A stretch of DNA of 64,000 nt from Sphingomonas sp. AX6 (GCF_902506605.1 NZ_LR733979.1:2402008-2466007); one strand, 5' to 3'. Positions 17,510-27,649 are shown, counted from the first letter of the stretch. Program-made: numbers and translations. The notes: generated by a model not told the origin, from the sequence alone.

Positions 17510-18442
17510 ATGAGCCCCAAAATCGCCGTCCTGCTGCCTTGCTACAACGAAGAGGCTGCCATCGCGCAGACCGTGGCGGGGTTCCGTGCCGCGCTCCCCG
17601 ACGCCGTCATTTACGTGTTCGACAACAACAGCGCCGACCGCACCGTAGAGGTGGCGCGCGGGGCGGGGGCGATCGTCCGTGCCGAACGTATGCAGGGCAA
17701 GGGCAATGTTGTGCGCCGGATGTTCGCCGATATCGATGCCGACATCTACGTCATGGCCGATGGCGATGCGACCTACGACCCGGAAAGCGCACCTGCGATG
17801 GTCGCGCGGTTGGTCGATGACGGGCTCGACATGGTGGTGGGGACGCGGGTCCACGAAGCGGCTGAGGCCTATCGCCGCGGGCATGTGCTGGGCAACCGGA
17901 TGATGACCGGCATCCTCGCCAAGCTGTTCGGGCGGAGTTTCACCGACATCTTCTCGGGCTATCGCGTCTTTTCGCGCCGCTTCGTGAAGAGTTTCCCGGT
18001 GCTGTCCGAAGGGTTCGAGATCGAAACCGAGATGAGTGTCCACGCACTCGAACTCAAAATGCCGGTCGGTGAACTCGAAACCCGCTATTTCGCGCGGGGT
18101 GAAGGGTCGGAGTCCAAGCTGTCGACCTATGGCGACGGGTTCCGCATCGGGCGGACGATCGTCACCCTCTACCGGATCGAAAAACCGATGCTGTTCTTCG
18201 GCATCATCGCCGCGGCCTTCGCGCTGCTTTCGGTGATCCTCGCCATCCCGCTGGGCGTGACCTATGCCGAAACCGGGCTGGTGCCCCGTTTCCCGACTGC
18301 GATCCTGGCGACGGGACTGATGATCCTCGCCTTCCTGAACCTGTTCGCCGGGCTCATCCTCGACACGGTGGTGCGCGGGCGGCGCGAGGTGCGACGGCTC
18401 GCCTATCTGTCCTTTCCCGCGGTAGGGGCGCATTCACCCTGA
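17510..18442 (+). CDS. family 2 glycosyltransferase with C-terminal membrane helices
   Basis: From ATG 17510 the protein has 310 residues. The GT-A fold starts with IAVLLPCYNEEAAIAQTV. DNNSADRT and the metal-binding DGDATYDPE motif follow, then FSGYRVFSRRFVKSFPVLSEGFE, as in dolichol/undecaprenyl-phosphate sugar transferases. Two transmembrane helices at the C-terminus (FFGIIAAAFALLSVILA and ILATGLMILAFLNLFAGLIL) anchor it. It probably transfers a sugar to a polyprenyl-phosphate or a related lipid carrier on the cytoplasmic face. Donor and acceptor are unknown, and no polysaccharide genes lie nearby. Confidence 0.88.
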   Translation: MSPKIAVLLPCYNEEAAIAQTVAGFRAALPDAVIYVFDNNSADRTVEVARGAGAIVRAERMQGKGNVVRRMFADIDADIYVMADGDATYDPESAPAMVARLVDDGLDMVVGTRVHEAAEAYRRGHVLGNRMMTGILAKLFGRSFTDIFSGYRVFSRRFVKSFPVLSEGFEIETEMSVHALELKMPVGELETRYFARGEGSESKLSTYGDGFRIGRTIVTLYRIEKPMLFFGIIAAAFALLSVILAIPLGVTYAETGLVPRFPTAILATGLMILAFLNLFAGLILDTVVRGRREVRRLAYLSFPAVGAHSP

Positions 18443-18516
18443 TCCCCCCTTGCGCGCTTACAGCCGAGCGCCGATGTAGGGCTCCAACACACATCGACCC
18501 ATAGAGCGGGAATCCC

Positions 18517-19152
18517 ATGCACGACCCAATGAGCGCACTCGTCCCCATCGTCATCGAACAGTCGAGCCGGGGGGAGCGGAGCTTCGACATCTTTTCTCGC
18601 CTGCTGCGCGAACGCATCGTGTTCGTGACTGGCGGAGTCGAGGATGGCATGGCTTCGCTGATCACCGCGCAGTTGCTGTTCCTTGAATCGGAAAATCCGA
18701 AAAAGGACATCTGGATGTACATCAACTCGCCGGGCGGCGTCGTCACCGCGGGCATGGCGATCCATGACACCATGCAATATATCCGCCCGCGCGTTGGAAC
18801 GGTCTGCATGGGCCAGGCCGCATCGATGGGCAGTTTCCTGCTGGCAGCCGGTGAGCCGGGGATGCGCGTGGCGCTGACCAATGCTCGTATCATGGTGCAT
18901 CAGCCTTCGGGCGGCGCGCAGGGCATGGCGTCGGACATCGAAATCCAGGCCAAGGAAATCCTGCGTATCCGCAAGCGGATGAACGAGTTGTACGCCAAAT
19001 ATACCGGCAAGCCGATCGAGGTCATCGAAAAGGCGATGGATCGCGACACGTTCCTCGAGGCTGAAGAAGCCAAGGACTTCGGCATCGTCGATGAGGTGTA
19101 TGAAAAACGTCCGTCGAACCCCGGTGTCGAGGAAAGCGCGCCGACGGCCTGA
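18517..19152 (+). CDS. clpP: ATP-dependent Clp protease proteolytic subunit
   Basis: The 211-residue serine peptidase forms the tetradecameric chamber that works with ClpX and ClpA. The catalytic triad is visible: Ser103 in GQAASMGS, His128 in MVHQPSGG and Asp177 in MDRDTF. The N-terminal loop [20 protein letters not shown] is typical. The length matches the family. The clpX gene follows after 117 bp with a weak terminator-like hairpin between them. The start ATG has no strong ribosome site, but the ATG fits family N-termini. Confidence 0.97.
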   Translation: MHDPMSALVPIVIEQSSRGERSFDIFSRLLRERIVFVTGGVEDGMASLITAQLLFLESENPKKDIWMYINSPGGVVTAGMAIHDTMQYIRPRVGTVCMGQAASMGSFLLAAGEPGMRVALTNARIMVHQPSGGAQGMASDIEIQAKEILRIRKRMNELYAKYTGKPIEVIEKAMDRDTFLEAEEAKDFGIVDEVYEKRPSNPGVEESAPTA

Positions 19153-19168
19153 GCCATTTCGGCAGTCC

Positions 19169-19208
19169 AACGGGTGTCATGCATCCGAAATATGGATTGC
19201 CCGTTTTT
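19169..19208 (+). terminator. possible terminator or attenuator between clpP and clpX
   Basis: AACGGG (19169-19174) pairs with CCCGTT (19200-19205), with an inner ATCC/GGAT pairing, followed by a run of five T. It would separate or reduce read-through from clpP into clpX. Confidence 0.45.
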
Positions 19209-19269
19209 GACCCGCGTGTAGGATGGCGGGTGGATTAGCGCGCCCATCTGGGCGCCAAGGAAGGTTTTA

Positions 19270-20541
19270 ATGACGAAATTGAGCGGCGGCGACTCGAAGA
19301 GCACGCTCTATTGCTCGTTCTGCGGCAAGTCGCAGCACGAAGTCCGCAAGCTGATTGCCGGACCCACCGTCTTCATCTGCGACGAATGCGTCGAGTTGTG
19401 CAACGACATCATCCGTGAGGAAACCAAGTCAGCCCTGGTTTCCAAAAAGGATGGTGGCGTGCCCACGCCGCAGGAAATCTGCGACGTGCTCGACGATTAT
19501 GTAATCGGCCAGTTCCGCGCCAAGCGGGTGCTGTCTGTCGCGGTCCACAACCATTACAAACGCCTCAACCACGGTGCCAAGGGCGCCGATGTCGAGTTGT
19601 CGAAATCGAACATTCTGCTGGTTGGCCCGACCGGTTGCGGCAAGACGTTGCTGGCGCAGACGCTGGCGCGCATCCTCGACGTGCCGTTCACGATGGCCGA
19701 TGCGACGACGCTGACCGAGGCGGGCTATGTCGGCGAGGATGTCGAGAACATCATCCTCAAACTGCTTCAGGCGTCGGATTACAACGTCGAGCGGGCGCAG
19801 CGCGGGATCGTCTATATCGACGAGATCGACAAGATTTCGCGCAAGGCCGAGAATCCATCGATCACCCGCGACGTGTCGGGCGAGGGTGTTCAGCAGGCGC
19901 TGCTGAAGCTGATGGAAGGCACGACGGCCAGCGTGCCACCGCAGGGCGGACGCAAGCATCCGCAGCAGGAATTCCTGCAGGTCGATACGACCAACATTCT
20001 GTTTATCTGTGGCGGTGCGTTTTCGGGTCTTGAGAAGATCATCGGCGATCGGTTGCAGGGCAAGTCGATCGGCTTTGGGGCCTATGTCGCTGCACCCGAA
20101 GAGCGCCGCACTGGCGAAGTGCTGCGCCAGACCGAGCCTGAGGATTTGCTCAAGTTCGGTCTGATCCCCGAATTCGTCGGTCGTCTGCCGGTGATCGCGA
20201 CGCTCGAGGATCTCGACATCGACGCGCTGGTCAAGATTTTGACCGAGCCCAAGAACGCGCTCGTGAAACAGTATCAGAAGCTGTTCGACATGGAGAATGT
20301 GAAGCTGGGCTTCACCGACGATGCGATGGTCGCGGTCGCGCGCAAGGCGATCGACCGAAAGACCGGCGCGCGCGGGCTGCGGTCGATCCTGGAGGGCATT
20401 TTGCTCGACACGATGTTCGACCTGCCCGGCATGGACGGCGTCGACGAAGTGATGATCGACAAGGACGTGATCGAGGGCCGCAAGGAACCGGTCCGCGTCT
20501 ATGCCAAGAAGGAAAAGGCCAGCGGCGGCGACGCGGCCTGA
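19270..20541 (+). CDS. clpX: ATP-dependent Clp protease ATP-binding subunit ClpX
   Basis: The 423-residue AAA+ unfoldase feeds substrates to ClpP. An N-terminal zinc-binding domain has Cys15, Cys18, Cys37 and Cys40. The Walker A motif GPTGCGKT is near residue 119, GYVGEDVE follows it, and the Walker B motif is in VYIDEIDK. The sensor and IGF-loop region for ClpP docking (SIGFGAY) is present. Length and domains are normal. AAGGAAGG lies upstream of the ATG as a ribosome site. Confidence 0.97.
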   Translation: MTKLSGGDSKSTLYCSFCGKSQHEVRKLIAGPTVFICDECVELCNDIIREETKSALVSKKDGGVPTPQEICDVLDDYVIGQFRAKRVLSVAVHNHYKRLNHGAKGADVELSKSNILLVGPTGCGKTLLAQTLARILDVPFTMADATTLTEAGYVGEDVENIILKLLQASDYNVERAQRGIVYIDEIDKISRKAENPSITRDVSGEGVQQALLKLMEGTTASVPPQGGRKHPQQEFLQVDTTNILFICGGAFSGLEKIIGDRLQGKSIGFGAYVAAPEERRTGEVLRQTEPEDLLKFGLIPEFVGRLPVIATLEDLDIDALVKILTEPKNALVKQYQKLFDMENVKLGFTDDAMVAVARKAIDRKTGARGLRSILEGILLDTMFDLPGMDGVDEVMIDKDVIEGRKEPVRVYAKKEKASGGDAA

Positions 20542-20566
20542 TCCAAGGCCCGACGGGGGCATCCGC

Positions 20567-21127
20567 GTGGCTGGTCCCGCGGATCGCCGCCGGGCGATCG
20601 CGTCTCTGGCAGATGCATTCCGTGACGATCCGGCAATGCGCTTCATGTTCCCCGACGATCGCGACCGCGCGCGGCGGCTACCCCGGCTGTTCGCGATGCT
20701 GTACGACAGCGATGCCGCCAACCTTCGGCTGGTAACGCCCGATGTCGCTGCGGTGACCTTGTGGCGGCCGCCGGGCACAGCGACAAACGACCGCCATTTT
20801 GGCTGGTGGGACAAAGTGCGCGCGCTCTGGATTTTCGGACCTGGTTTGCCCCGTGCCAGACTGCTGGTTGAGGCGATCAAGGCGCATTTTCCGACCTCGC
20901 CCTTCTGGTATCTGCACATCGCCGGATGTGCCGTGGCCGCGCAGGGCAGGAGGCTGGGCAGTGCTGCGGTGCAGGCAGGCCTGATGCGAGCGACCGACGC
21001 ACCCACCTATCTTGAGACGGCGAACGAGGCCAATCTCGGCTTCTACCGGTCGCTGGGGTTTGAAGTGATCGAGCGCTGGCGCGTGCCGGACGGTCCGGTC
21101 TTCTGGTCGATGCTGCGCGCGAAATGA
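20567..21127 (+). CDS. GNAT family N-acetyltransferase
   Basis: I place the start at GTG 20567, 25 bp after the clpX stop, for a protein of 186 residues; the frame is open back into clpX. The C-terminal half has the GNAT pattern: WYLHIAGCAVAAQGRRLGSAAVQAG (acetyl-CoA loop, here AAQGRRLGSA), then YLETANEANLGFYRSLGFEV. The N-terminal RRRAIASLADAFRDDPAMRFMFPD is typical of the same group. It transfers an acetyl group to an unknown amine substrate. Confidence 0.78.
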   Translation: MAGPADRRRAIASLADAFRDDPAMRFMFPDDRDRARRLPRLFAMLYDSDAANLRLVTPDVAAVTLWRPPGTATNDRHFGWWDKVRALWIFGPGLPRARLLVEAIKAHFPTSPFWYLHIAGCAVAAQGRRLGSAAVQAGLMRATDAPTYLETANEANLGFYRSLGFEVIERWRVPDGPVFWSMLRAK

Positions 21128-21220
21128 TTTTCGCTGCGGGGTTCCAATCAGGCGTCACGCCCTAGATAGAGGCGGAAGCGATCGTCCGGTGGGGTGATCC
21201 GCCACACGACAGGGGATTGA

Positions 21221-22354
21221 ATGACCACCGACATCAAAACGACGGTGCCGCCGGGTACGAAACGCGCGATCCTCGAAAAGTCGACGCTTCCCTATTGGTC
21301 GCTGGTGTTTCCTTTGCTCGGCATTGCTGCAGTCGCGCTGGGGCTGGCCAAGCTGGGCACCGTCGGGATCGGCGCGGCGATCGTCATCCTGATCGGCAGC
21401 GTCATCGCCGCGGTCCACCATGCCGAAGTGGTGGCGCACAAGGTCGGCGAACCGTTCGGGACATTGGTGCTGGCAGTCGCGGTGACCGTGATCGAGGTGT
21501 CGCTGATCGTCTCGCTGATGCTGTCCGAATCGGGTGATGCGTCGACGCTGGCGCGCGATACGGTGTTCGCGGCGATCATGATCATTCTGAACGGAATCGT
21601 CGGCATTTGTCTGTTGGTCGGCGGGGTGCGGCATCACGAGCAGCGCTTCATGCTGCGCGGCGTGAGTGCGGCATTGTGCGTGCTGTCGGCGATGGCAGTG
21701 CTCAGCCTGGTGCTGCCCAACTATACGTCCAGCGTCGCCGGGCCGTTCTATGCGACGTCGCAACTGATCTTCGTCGCGGTCACCTCGCTGATTCTCTACG
21801 GCACGTTCGTCGTGATCCAGACGGTTCGGCACCGTGATTATTTCCTTCCCGAAGGACAGGGCGCACTGCCCGCAGACGTCCATGCCGAACCGCCGACCGA
21901 TCAACAAAGCTGGATCGCGTTCGGACTGTTGGTGGTGGCACTGGTCAGCGTCGTGTTGCTGGCCAAGGACCTGGCCCCGACGCTGGAACGGGCGGTCATT
22001 GCCGCCGGTCTGCCGTTGACGATCGTCGGCGTGTTCATCGCCGGACTGGTGCTCGCGCCCGAAAGCCTGGCTGCGGTCAAGGCCGCGCGGCGCAATCGGC
22101 TTCAGACCAGCCTGAACCTGGCAATGGGGTCGGCGCTGGCCACGATCGGCCTGACCATTCCCACCGTGGCGATGGTGTCGATCTTCCTCGACCTGCCCTT
22201 GTCGTTAGGCATAGGGCCGAAGGAACTGACGCTCCTGATCCTGTCGTTCATCGTGTCGATCCTGTCGTTGGGGACAGGGCGGACGACGGTGTTGCAGGGG
22301 GTGGTGCATCTGGTGATTTTCGCGGCTTATCTGTTCATCACGATCGTTCCCTGA
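21221..22354 (+). CDS. Ca2+/H+ antiporter (ChaA/CaCA-type)
   Basis: The 377-residue membrane protein has about 11 hydrophobic segments. The first repeat contains EVVAHKVGEPFGTLVLAVAV followed by TVIEVSLIVSLM, the alpha-repeat of cation/proton exchangers with an acidic residue for ion binding. The second repeat is in the C-terminal half (LAPESLAAVKAARRNR, then SALATIGLTIPTVAMVS). Proteins of this group export Ca2+ or Na+/K+ in exchange for protons across the inner membrane. The gene is convergent with the aminopeptidase gene, with a large inverted repeat between them. Confidence 0.88.
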   Translation: MTTDIKTTVPPGTKRAILEKSTLPYWSLVFPLLGIAAVALGLAKLGTVGIGAAIVILIGSVIAAVHHAEVVAHKVGEPFGTLVLAVAVTVIEVSLIVSLMLSESGDASTLARDTVFAAIMIILNGIVGICLLVGGVRHHEQRFMLRGVSAALCVLSAMAVLSLVLPNYTSSVAGPFYATSQLIFVAVTSLILYGTFVVIQTVRHRDYFLPEGQGALPADVHAEPPTDQQSWIAFGLLVVALVSVVLLAKDLAPTLERAVIAAGLPLTIVGVFIAGLVLAPESLAAVKAARRNRLQTSLNLAMGSALATIGLTIPTVAMVSIFLDLPLSLGIGPKELTLLILSFIVSILSLGTGRTTVLQGVVHLVIFAAYLFITIVP

Positions 22355-22365
22355 CCCCGATAATC

Positions 22366-22446
22366 CCGTTCGCATTGAGCTTGTCGAAATGCTGTCCCTC
22401 TTGGCACAAAGAAAGGACAGTGCTTCGACAAGCTCAGCACGAACGG
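22366..22446. repeat. large inverted repeat between convergent genes; likely bidirectional terminator
   Basis: The left arm (22366-22397) and right arm (22415-22446) are near-complementary over about 30 bp. CCGTTCG pairs with CGAACGG, TGAGCTTGTCGAA with TTCGACAAGCTCA, and CTGTCC with GGACAG, with only small mismatches. I recognise this unit as a dispersed repeat seen in sphingomonad intergenic regions. It sits exactly between two gene ends. Confidence 0.8.
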
Positions 22447-22464
22447 GTGGGGTGGGAAATTTGC

Positions 22465-24171
22465 TCAACCCCCCACACGCTGCGCCTGCATCGCTTCGAT
22501 CGCGGCGGAGCGTTTGAGGAGGCGGGCCATGGGATCGACCACAATGTGCGCGCCGGCGGGAATGTCCAGCGTGGCGGTGCCGCCGGTCATCGGGAGTAGG
22601 CGAACCTTGCCGCCTACCTGCACTTCGACCGGTAACGGGAAGGGGATTCCGTCCGGTGCCTTCCAGGTCAGCGTTAGCCGATTGCCCTCGCGCGTCTCGA
22701 CCAGTTCGGGGAGCGCCGCCTGGCGGAGATAAACGTCGAAGAACCAGCTATAGTCGCGTCCCGTCACCTCGCGAACCAGCGTAACGAACTCGTCGGTGGT
22801 GGCAAAGCGCGGTTCGAAATTGCCGGGCTTGGGATCGGGACGGCCATAGACGATCCGTCGGGTGACCTGGAAAAAAGCGTCGTCGCCGATGGTGTTTCGC
22901 AGCGTGTGGAGCACCCACGCGCCTTTGTAATAAATGTCCTGCCCCGGCCCGCCGAGATCGAGTTCATAGACGTCGTTGGACGTGCGGGCGCGGCCCGACA
23001 CGATGGGCGCGCGGTTGAGGATGTTCTGCCGCTGGGCATCCATCATCGTCGCATAGCGCGCCTCGCCCTCGCGCCAGAGGCCGTACAGCGGCTGCATATA
23101 CTGGCCGTAGCCTTCGTGCAGCCAGAAATCGTCCCAGTCGGCCGCCGTCATCTGGTTGCCGAACCATTCGTGCGCCAGTTCGTGGTGGAACAGCCAATCG
23201 AACCCGGTTTCGTCCTTGCGGTAATTGTTGCCGTAAGCGTTGATCGTCTGGTGCTCCATGCCCAGATACGGCGTCTCGACCACGCCCAGTTTCTCGTTGG
23301 GGAACGGGTAGGGGCCGATCAGGGCTTCGAAGAAGTCGATGGTCGGCGCGAATTCGGCGAACAGCCCTGCGGCCTGCTGGTCGCGCCCCGTGACGTGCCA
23401 GTAATGCATCGGGAAAGTGTTGCCGAAGCGGCTTTTGTACGCCGACTTGATCTCTGTGTACGGGCCGACGCTGAGCGCGACGAGATAGGGGTTGATGCTA
23501 CCCGATTCCCAGTTCCAGCGGGTGCGTCCGTCGGAAAGGCGATCGACCCCGAGCAGCTTGCCGTTGGCAGGCGCGGACAGGCCCTTGGGCACTGTGATCC
23601 GCATCGTCATCTTGCCGATCTCGCCTTGCGGAAAGTCCAGGCATGGCCAGAACAGGTCGCAGCCATAGCCCTGCCCCGTGGTCGCGAGCCAGGGCTGGCC
23701 GTTCACTTCGCTCCATACGAAGCCGTCGTCCCAGGGCGCGCGGACGGCGACATGGGGTTCGCCTTCATAGGTGATCCGCGCGACGATCGTGCCGCCTTCT
23801 GCGGCACGTGCTGGGAGCGTGATGGCAAGCGCGCCCTCCGGATTCGTCCATGCGCCTTTCGCCAGCGGTTTGCCGTCAATCGAGATTGCGCTGACGGTGA
23901 AATTCCGGTCGAGGTCGATCAGCAGCCGGTCGAGTGCGGTGCTGTTGGCGAGCGTCAGCGTTGCCACGCCCTTTATCCGCCGGGTTTCGGGAAAGATTTC
24001 GAGATCGAGTTCGGCAACCTTCATCCTCAGCGCGGCGCGTTCGGGCGACAATGCTCCGCCCGACGCCTTGGTCCGTTCGGTAATCGCAGGCATTCCCGGC
24101 GTGCCTTGCAAAGTCCGTGCAACGACAGGCGAAACAAGCGCCAAGCCGAGCAGAAACGCACTCGCCAGCAT
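22465..24171 (-). CDS. secreted M1 family metallopeptidase (aminopeptidase N-like)
   Basis: Zinc aminopeptidase of the M1 family. From ATG 24171 the protein has 568 residues and begins with a signal peptide (LASAFLLGLALVSPVVA), so it acts in the periplasm. The zinc motif HELAHEWFGN is followed about 20 residues later by the downstream Glu (HEGYGQYMQP), and LGMEHQTINAYG occupies the place of the GxMEN substrate loop. It lacks the large C-terminal helical domain of E. coli PepN. The frame is open to 24246, but that start would overlap the divergent lon gene. It removes N-terminal residues from peptides; specificity is not visible. Confidence 0.88.
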   Translation of the reverse strand: MLASAFLLGLALVSPVVARTLQGTPGMPAITERTKASGGALSPERAALRMKVAELDLEIFPETRRIKGVATLTLANSTALDRLLIDLDRNFTVSAISIDGKPLAKGAWTNPEGALAITLPARAAEGGTIVARITYEGEPHVAVRAPWDDGFVWSEVNGQPWLATTGQGYGCDLFWPCLDFPQGEIGKMTMRITVPKGLSAPANGKLLGVDRLSDGRTRWNWESGSINPYLVALSVGPYTEIKSAYKSRFGNTFPMHYWHVTGRDQQAAGLFAEFAPTIDFFEALIGPYPFPNEKLGVVETPYLGMEHQTINAYGNNYRKDETGFDWLFHHELAHEWFGNQMTAADWDDFWLHEGYGQYMQPLYGLWREGEARYATMMDAQRQNILNRAPIVSGRARTSNDVYELDLGGPGQDIYYKGAWVLHTLRNTIGDDAFFQVTRRIVYGRPDPKPGNFEPRFATTDEFVTLVREVTGRDYSWFFDVYLRQAALPELVETREGNRLTLTWKAPDGIPFPLPVEVQVGGKVRLLPMTGGTATLDIPAGAHIVVDPMARLLKRSAAIEAMQAQRVGG

Positions 24172-24244
24172 CACCGATTGATGCTTTGTTCGCACTCCCC
24201 ATATAGAGCCTGACAAAGCCTCATTGGGCGTATTCGGAGCATTC

Positions 24245-26641
24245 ATGCGTTCTACCTATCCCGTACTTCCGCTGCGCGACATCGTCGTGTTTCCGCACAT
24301 GATCGTGCCGCTGTTCGTCGGCCGCGACAAGTCGGTCGCCGCGCTCGAGGCCGCAATGGCCGACGACAAGGAGATTTTCCTGGTCGCGCAGCTCGACCCC
24401 GCCAATGACGATCCTTCGCGCGACGACCTGTACGATATCGGCGTTACGGCAGAGGTTCTGCAATTGCTGAAATTGCCCGATGGCACCGTGCGCGTGCTGG
24501 TGTCCGGCAAAGAACGCGCAAAGCTCGAAGGGTTGACCGAGGCCGACGGTTACCTGACCGCGACCGTGTCTGCAGTCGAGGAGAAGGCGATCGAAGGCCC
24601 CGAAGCACAGGCGCTGATGCGCTCGGTGGTCGATCAGTTCGAGAACTACGCGAAGCTCAACCGCAAACTGCCTGCGGAAACCGCAGTGCAATTGTCGGAG
24701 CTGGACGAGGCTTCGCGGCTTGCAGATGCGGTTGCGTCGAACATCGCGGTCAAGGTCGCCGACAAACAGTCGCTGCTGGTCGAAACCGATCCCCAAAAGC
24801 GTCTGGAAATGGTGTTTGCCTTCATGGAGGGCGAACTCGGCGTATTGCAGGTCGAAAAGAAAATCCGCGGCCGCGTGAAGCGCCAGATGGAAAAGACCCA
24901 GCGCGAATATTATCTCAACGAGCAGTTGAAGGCGATCCAGCGCGAACTCGGCAATGAGGGCGAGGAGGGCGAAGGCGACGAGGTTGCCGAGCTGACGCAG
25001 AAGATCGCAACGCTGAAATTGTCAAAGGAAGCGCGGACCAAAGCGACGGCGGAGCTGAAAAAGCTCAAGACGATGGCACCGATGTCGGCCGAGGCGACGG
25101 TCGTGCGCAATTACCTCGACGTGCTGTTGGGACTGCCCTGGGGCAAGAAGTCGAAGCTGAAAAAAGACCTCGAAGTCGCGCAGGGAATTCTCGACGAGGA
25201 CCATTATGCGCTGGAAAAGGTCAAGGACCGGATCGTCGAATATCTCGCGGTTCAGGCGCGCACCAACAAGCTGAAAGGTCCGATCCTGTGCCTGGTCGGC
25301 CCGCCCGGCGTGGGCAAGACGTCGCTGGGCAAGTCGATCGCCAAGGCGTGCGGGCGCGAGTTTATCCGCCAGTCGTTGGGCGGGGTGCGCGACGAGGCCG
25401 AGATTCGCGGGCATCGACGGACCTATATCGGTTCGCTGCCGGGCAAGATCGTCACCAACCTGAAAAAGGCGGGAGCGAGCAATCCGCTGTTCCTGCTCGA
25501 CGAGATCGACAAGCTCGGCCAGGATTTCCGCGGCGATCCGGCATCGGCGCTGCTCGAAGTGCTCGACCCCGAACAGAACAACAAATTCAACGACCATTAT
25601 CTGGAGATCGACATCGATCTTTCGGACGTGATGTTCGTGTGCACCGCGAATACGCTGAATCTGCCACAGCCTTTGCTCGACCGGATGGAGATCATCCGCC
25701 TCGAAGGCTATACCGAAGACGAAAAGGTCGAGATCGCCGAACGCCATCTGATCGACAAGCAAGTCGAGGCGCACGGGTTGAAGGACGGCGAGTTCACGCT
25801 GGAACATGGCGCGCTGCGCGACCTGATCCGCTATTATACGCGTGAAGCCGGGGTTCGTACGCTCGAGCGCGAGATCGCGAAGCTGGCGCGCAAGGCGCTG
25901 CGCCGGATTCTGGAAAAGAAGACGGAGAGCGTCACCGTCACGCCTGAAAATCTCCACGAGTTCGCAGGCGTGCGCAAATATCGCTTCGGCATTGGAGAGG
26001 AGGAGCATCAGATCGGTGGCGTCACCGGGCTGGCCTGGACCGAAGTCGGCGGCGAATTGCTGACCATCGAAAGCGTGACGGTTCCCGGCAAGGGCGCGAT
26101 CAAGACGACCGGCAAGCTGGGCGACGTGATGAAGGAATCGGTCGAGGCCGCGTTCAGCTTCGTCCGCGCGCGCTCCCCCAGCTATGGGATCAAGCCGTCG
26201 ATCTTCAATCGTAAGGACATCCACGTCCATCTGCCCGAAGGCGCGGTGCCAAAGGACGGCCCGTCGGCGGGCATCGGCCTGGTCACCTCGATCGTATCGA
26301 CGCTGACCGGGGTGCCGGTGCGCAAGGACATCGCGATGACCGGCGAGGTGACGCTGCGCGGTCGCGTGTTGCCGATCGGCGGATTGAAGGAGAAGCTGCT
26401 GGCGGCTCTGCGCGGCGGGATCAAGACCGTGTTGATCCCGAACGAGAATGAAAAGGACTTGGCGGAAATTCCGAACAACATTCGCGAAGGGCTTGAAATC
26501 ATTCCGGTCGCACATGTGGACGAAGTGCTACGCTTGGCGCTAACCGGCCCGCTTGAGGCGATCGAATGGAGCGAGGCCGACGATCTGGCCGCCCAGCCAC
26601 CGCACATCGTTCCAGGCATTGGGGGCGCGGTTCGCCACTGA
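24245..26641 (+). CDS. lon: ATP-dependent protease La
   Basis: The start at ATG 24245 (seven codons inside a longer frame) gives 798 residues, the usual Lon length, starting [19 protein letters not shown]. The N-terminal substrate-binding domain is followed by the AAA+ module with Walker [10 protein letters not shown] (near residue 351) and Walker B FLLDEIDK. The C-terminal protease domain has catalytic Ser674 in KDGPSAGIG and its Lys partner about 43 residues later. It degrades misfolded and regulatory proteins in the cytoplasm. hupB follows, the common proteobacterial order clpX-lon-hupB, here with extra genes inserted between clpX and lon. Confidence 0.97.
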   Translation: MRSTYPVLPLRDIVVFPHMIVPLFVGRDKSVAALEAAMADDKEIFLVAQLDPANDDPSRDDLYDIGVTAEVLQLLKLPDGTVRVLVSGKERAKLEGLTEADGYLTATVSAVEEKAIEGPEAQALMRSVVDQFENYAKLNRKLPAETAVQLSELDEASRLADAVASNIAVKVADKQSLLVETDPQKRLEMVFAFMEGELGVLQVEKKIRGRVKRQMEKTQREYYLNEQLKAIQRELGNEGEEGEGDEVAELTQKIATLKLSKEARTKATAELKKLKTMAPMSAEATVVRNYLDVLLGLPWGKKSKLKKDLEVAQGILDEDHYALEKVKDRIVEYLAVQARTNKLKGPILCLVGPPGVGKTSLGKSIAKACGREFIRQSLGGVRDEAEIRGHRRTYIGSLPGKIVTNLKKAGASNPLFLLDEIDKLGQDFRGDPASALLEVLDPEQNNKFNDHYLEIDIDLSDVMFVCTANTLNLPQPLLDRMEIIRLEGYTEDEKVEIAERHLIDKQVEAHGLKDGEFTLEHGALRDLIRYYTREAGVRTLEREIAKLARKALRRILEKKTESVTVTPENLHEFAGVRKYRFGIGEEEHQIGGVTGLAWTEVGGELLTIESVTVPGKGAIKTTGKLGDVMKESVEAAFSFVRARSPSYGIKPSIFNRKDIHVHLPEGAVPKDGPSAGIGLVTSIVSTLTGVPVRKDIAMTGEVTLRGRVLPIGGLKEKLLAALRGGIKTVLIPNENEKDLAEIPNNIREGLEIIPVAHVDEVLRLALTGPLEAIEWSEADDLAAQPPHIVPGIGGAVRH

Positions 26642-26672
26642 TTTAGCGACGCTTTTTCGCAGTATCTCAAAA

Positions 26673-26711
26673 GGTGATTCGCCCGAACAATTTGACTCTG
26701 GGCGAATCACC
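26673..26711. promoter_or_regulatory. perfect 12-bp inverted repeat between lon and hupB
   Basis: GGTGATTCGCCC (26673-26684) and GGGCGAATCACC (26700-26711) are perfectly complementary with a 15-nt loop. No T run follows, so it is not a classic terminator. The loop contains TTGACT (26692-26697), a -35-like box pointing to hupB. Confidence 0.6.
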
Positions 26712-26796
26712 GGCCTTACTGCCCCACCGACGCTAATGCGTCGCGAGTCTCGTAAAGACGAAATTCTGCTTATTCAGAACAGGGGTTCTAAGGGAT

Positions 26797-27069
26797 ATGA
26801 ACAAGCAAGAGCTTATCGGCCAGGTTGCGGATCACGCCGGGCTGAGCAAGGGGGATGCGCAAAAAGCGGTCGAGGCGGTATTTGATTCGGTGACCGGCGC
26901 CCTGAAAAAGGGCGACGAAGTGCGCTTGGTCGGGTTCGGCACTTTTTCGGTATCGAAACGCAAGGCATCGACGGGCCGCAATCCGCGTACCGGCGAACCG
27001 ATGACGATCAAGGCATCGACCCAGCCCAAGTTCAAGGCCGGCAAGGGCCTGAAAGACGCCGTCAACTGA
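26797..27069 (+). CDS. hupB: DNA-binding protein HU
   Basis: The 90-residue histone-like protein starts MNKQELIGQVADHAGLSKGD. The beta-arm signature VGFGTFSVSKRKASTGRNPR, with the conserved RNPRTGEP turn, contacts the DNA minor groove. Dimeric HU bends DNA and organises the nucleoid. Size and position after lon are typical. The upstream 155 bp contain the inverted repeat with a possible -35 box. Confidence 0.97.
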   Translation: MNKQELIGQVADHAGLSKGDAQKAVEAVFDSVTGALKKGDEVRLVGFGTFSVSKRKASTGRNPRTGEPMTIKASTQPKFKAGKGLKDAVN

Positions 27070-27149
27070 TTTGAAAAGCGCGGGGCTGGACAAGCCCCGA
27101 TGCTTTGCCTAGAGGCTCGCGTCCCGGCCGGCGGCAACGCGGGTTTCGT

Positions 27150-27224
27150 GGGCGCGTAGCTCAGCGGTAGAGCACACCCTTCACACGGGTGGGGTCACAG
27201 GTTCAATCCCTGTCGCGCCCACCA
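27150..27224 (+). tRNA. tRNA-Val(CAC)
   Basis: The acceptor GGGCGCG pairs with CGCGCCC and CCA is encoded. The anticodon loop TTCACAC, closed by ACCC/GGGT, has anticodon CAC, which reads GUG. The D arm contains AGCTCAGCGGTAGAGC and the T arm CAGGTTCAATCCCTG. Confidence 0.95.
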
Positions 27225-27228
27225 TGAA

Positions 27229-27267
27229 AAGGCCTGTCGTCCATGGTCGGGCGGCAGGCCTTTTTTT
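27229..27267 (+). terminator. rho-independent terminator after tRNA-Val
   Basis: AAGGCCTG (27229-27236) pairs with CAGGCCTT, followed by seven T. Confidence 0.88.
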
Positions 27268-27388
27268 GCGGCTGACGCGGTGTGCCCGAACTCGATTCAA
27301 CCCAGGCGGCCGGCATTCGACCGAATGTCTCGGGAACCTTGATATCGCGCTGGCGTTCGCTCTGGCGAAGTCGTTGAAGGAGTATTCC

Positions 27389-27628
27389 ATGCTTAAAACA
27401 TTTATGGCGTCGGTCGCGCTGGTGGCGACTGCTACCACGCCTGCGCTTGCCGCCAACAGCGCGTCTTCACTGTCGCTTCAAAATGTCCGCGCGTCGTCCG
27501 CCACGACGGAGGGTTCCGAACTCGCCGGGGGCGGTGTCGCTGCCGCGATCGGGGCGCTGGCGGTCGTCGCCGGTGCGATCATTCTCGTGGTCGGCACCGA
27601 CGACGATGATGAACCGGTAAGCCCGTAA
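27389..27628 (+). CDS. small secreted protein with acidic C-terminus (paralogue 1)
   Basis: The 79-residue product from ATG 27389 has a strong ribosome site (GAAGGAG). It has a cleavable-looking signal (FMASVALVATATTPALAA), a short polar linker, a hydrophobic Ala/Val/Gly-rich helix (AAAIGALAVVAGAIILVVG) and the acidic tail TDDDDEPVSP. The second paralogue starts 21 bp downstream with the same layout and the same PVSP end. The likely location is the inner membrane or periplasm with the acidic tail exposed. The family is unknown to me; such short proteins are common in sphingomonads. Confidence 0.7.
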   Translation: MLKTFMASVALVATATTPALAANSASSLSLQNVRASSATTEGSELAGGGVAAAIGALAVVAGAIILVVGTDDDDEPVSP

Positions 27629-27649
27629 GCGGGTAGTAGAGGAGACGTT

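Noticed and set aside
22906..24213. 435-codon plus-strand frame opposite the M1 peptidase
   Set aside because: Shadow; the peptidase has the complete zinc motif.
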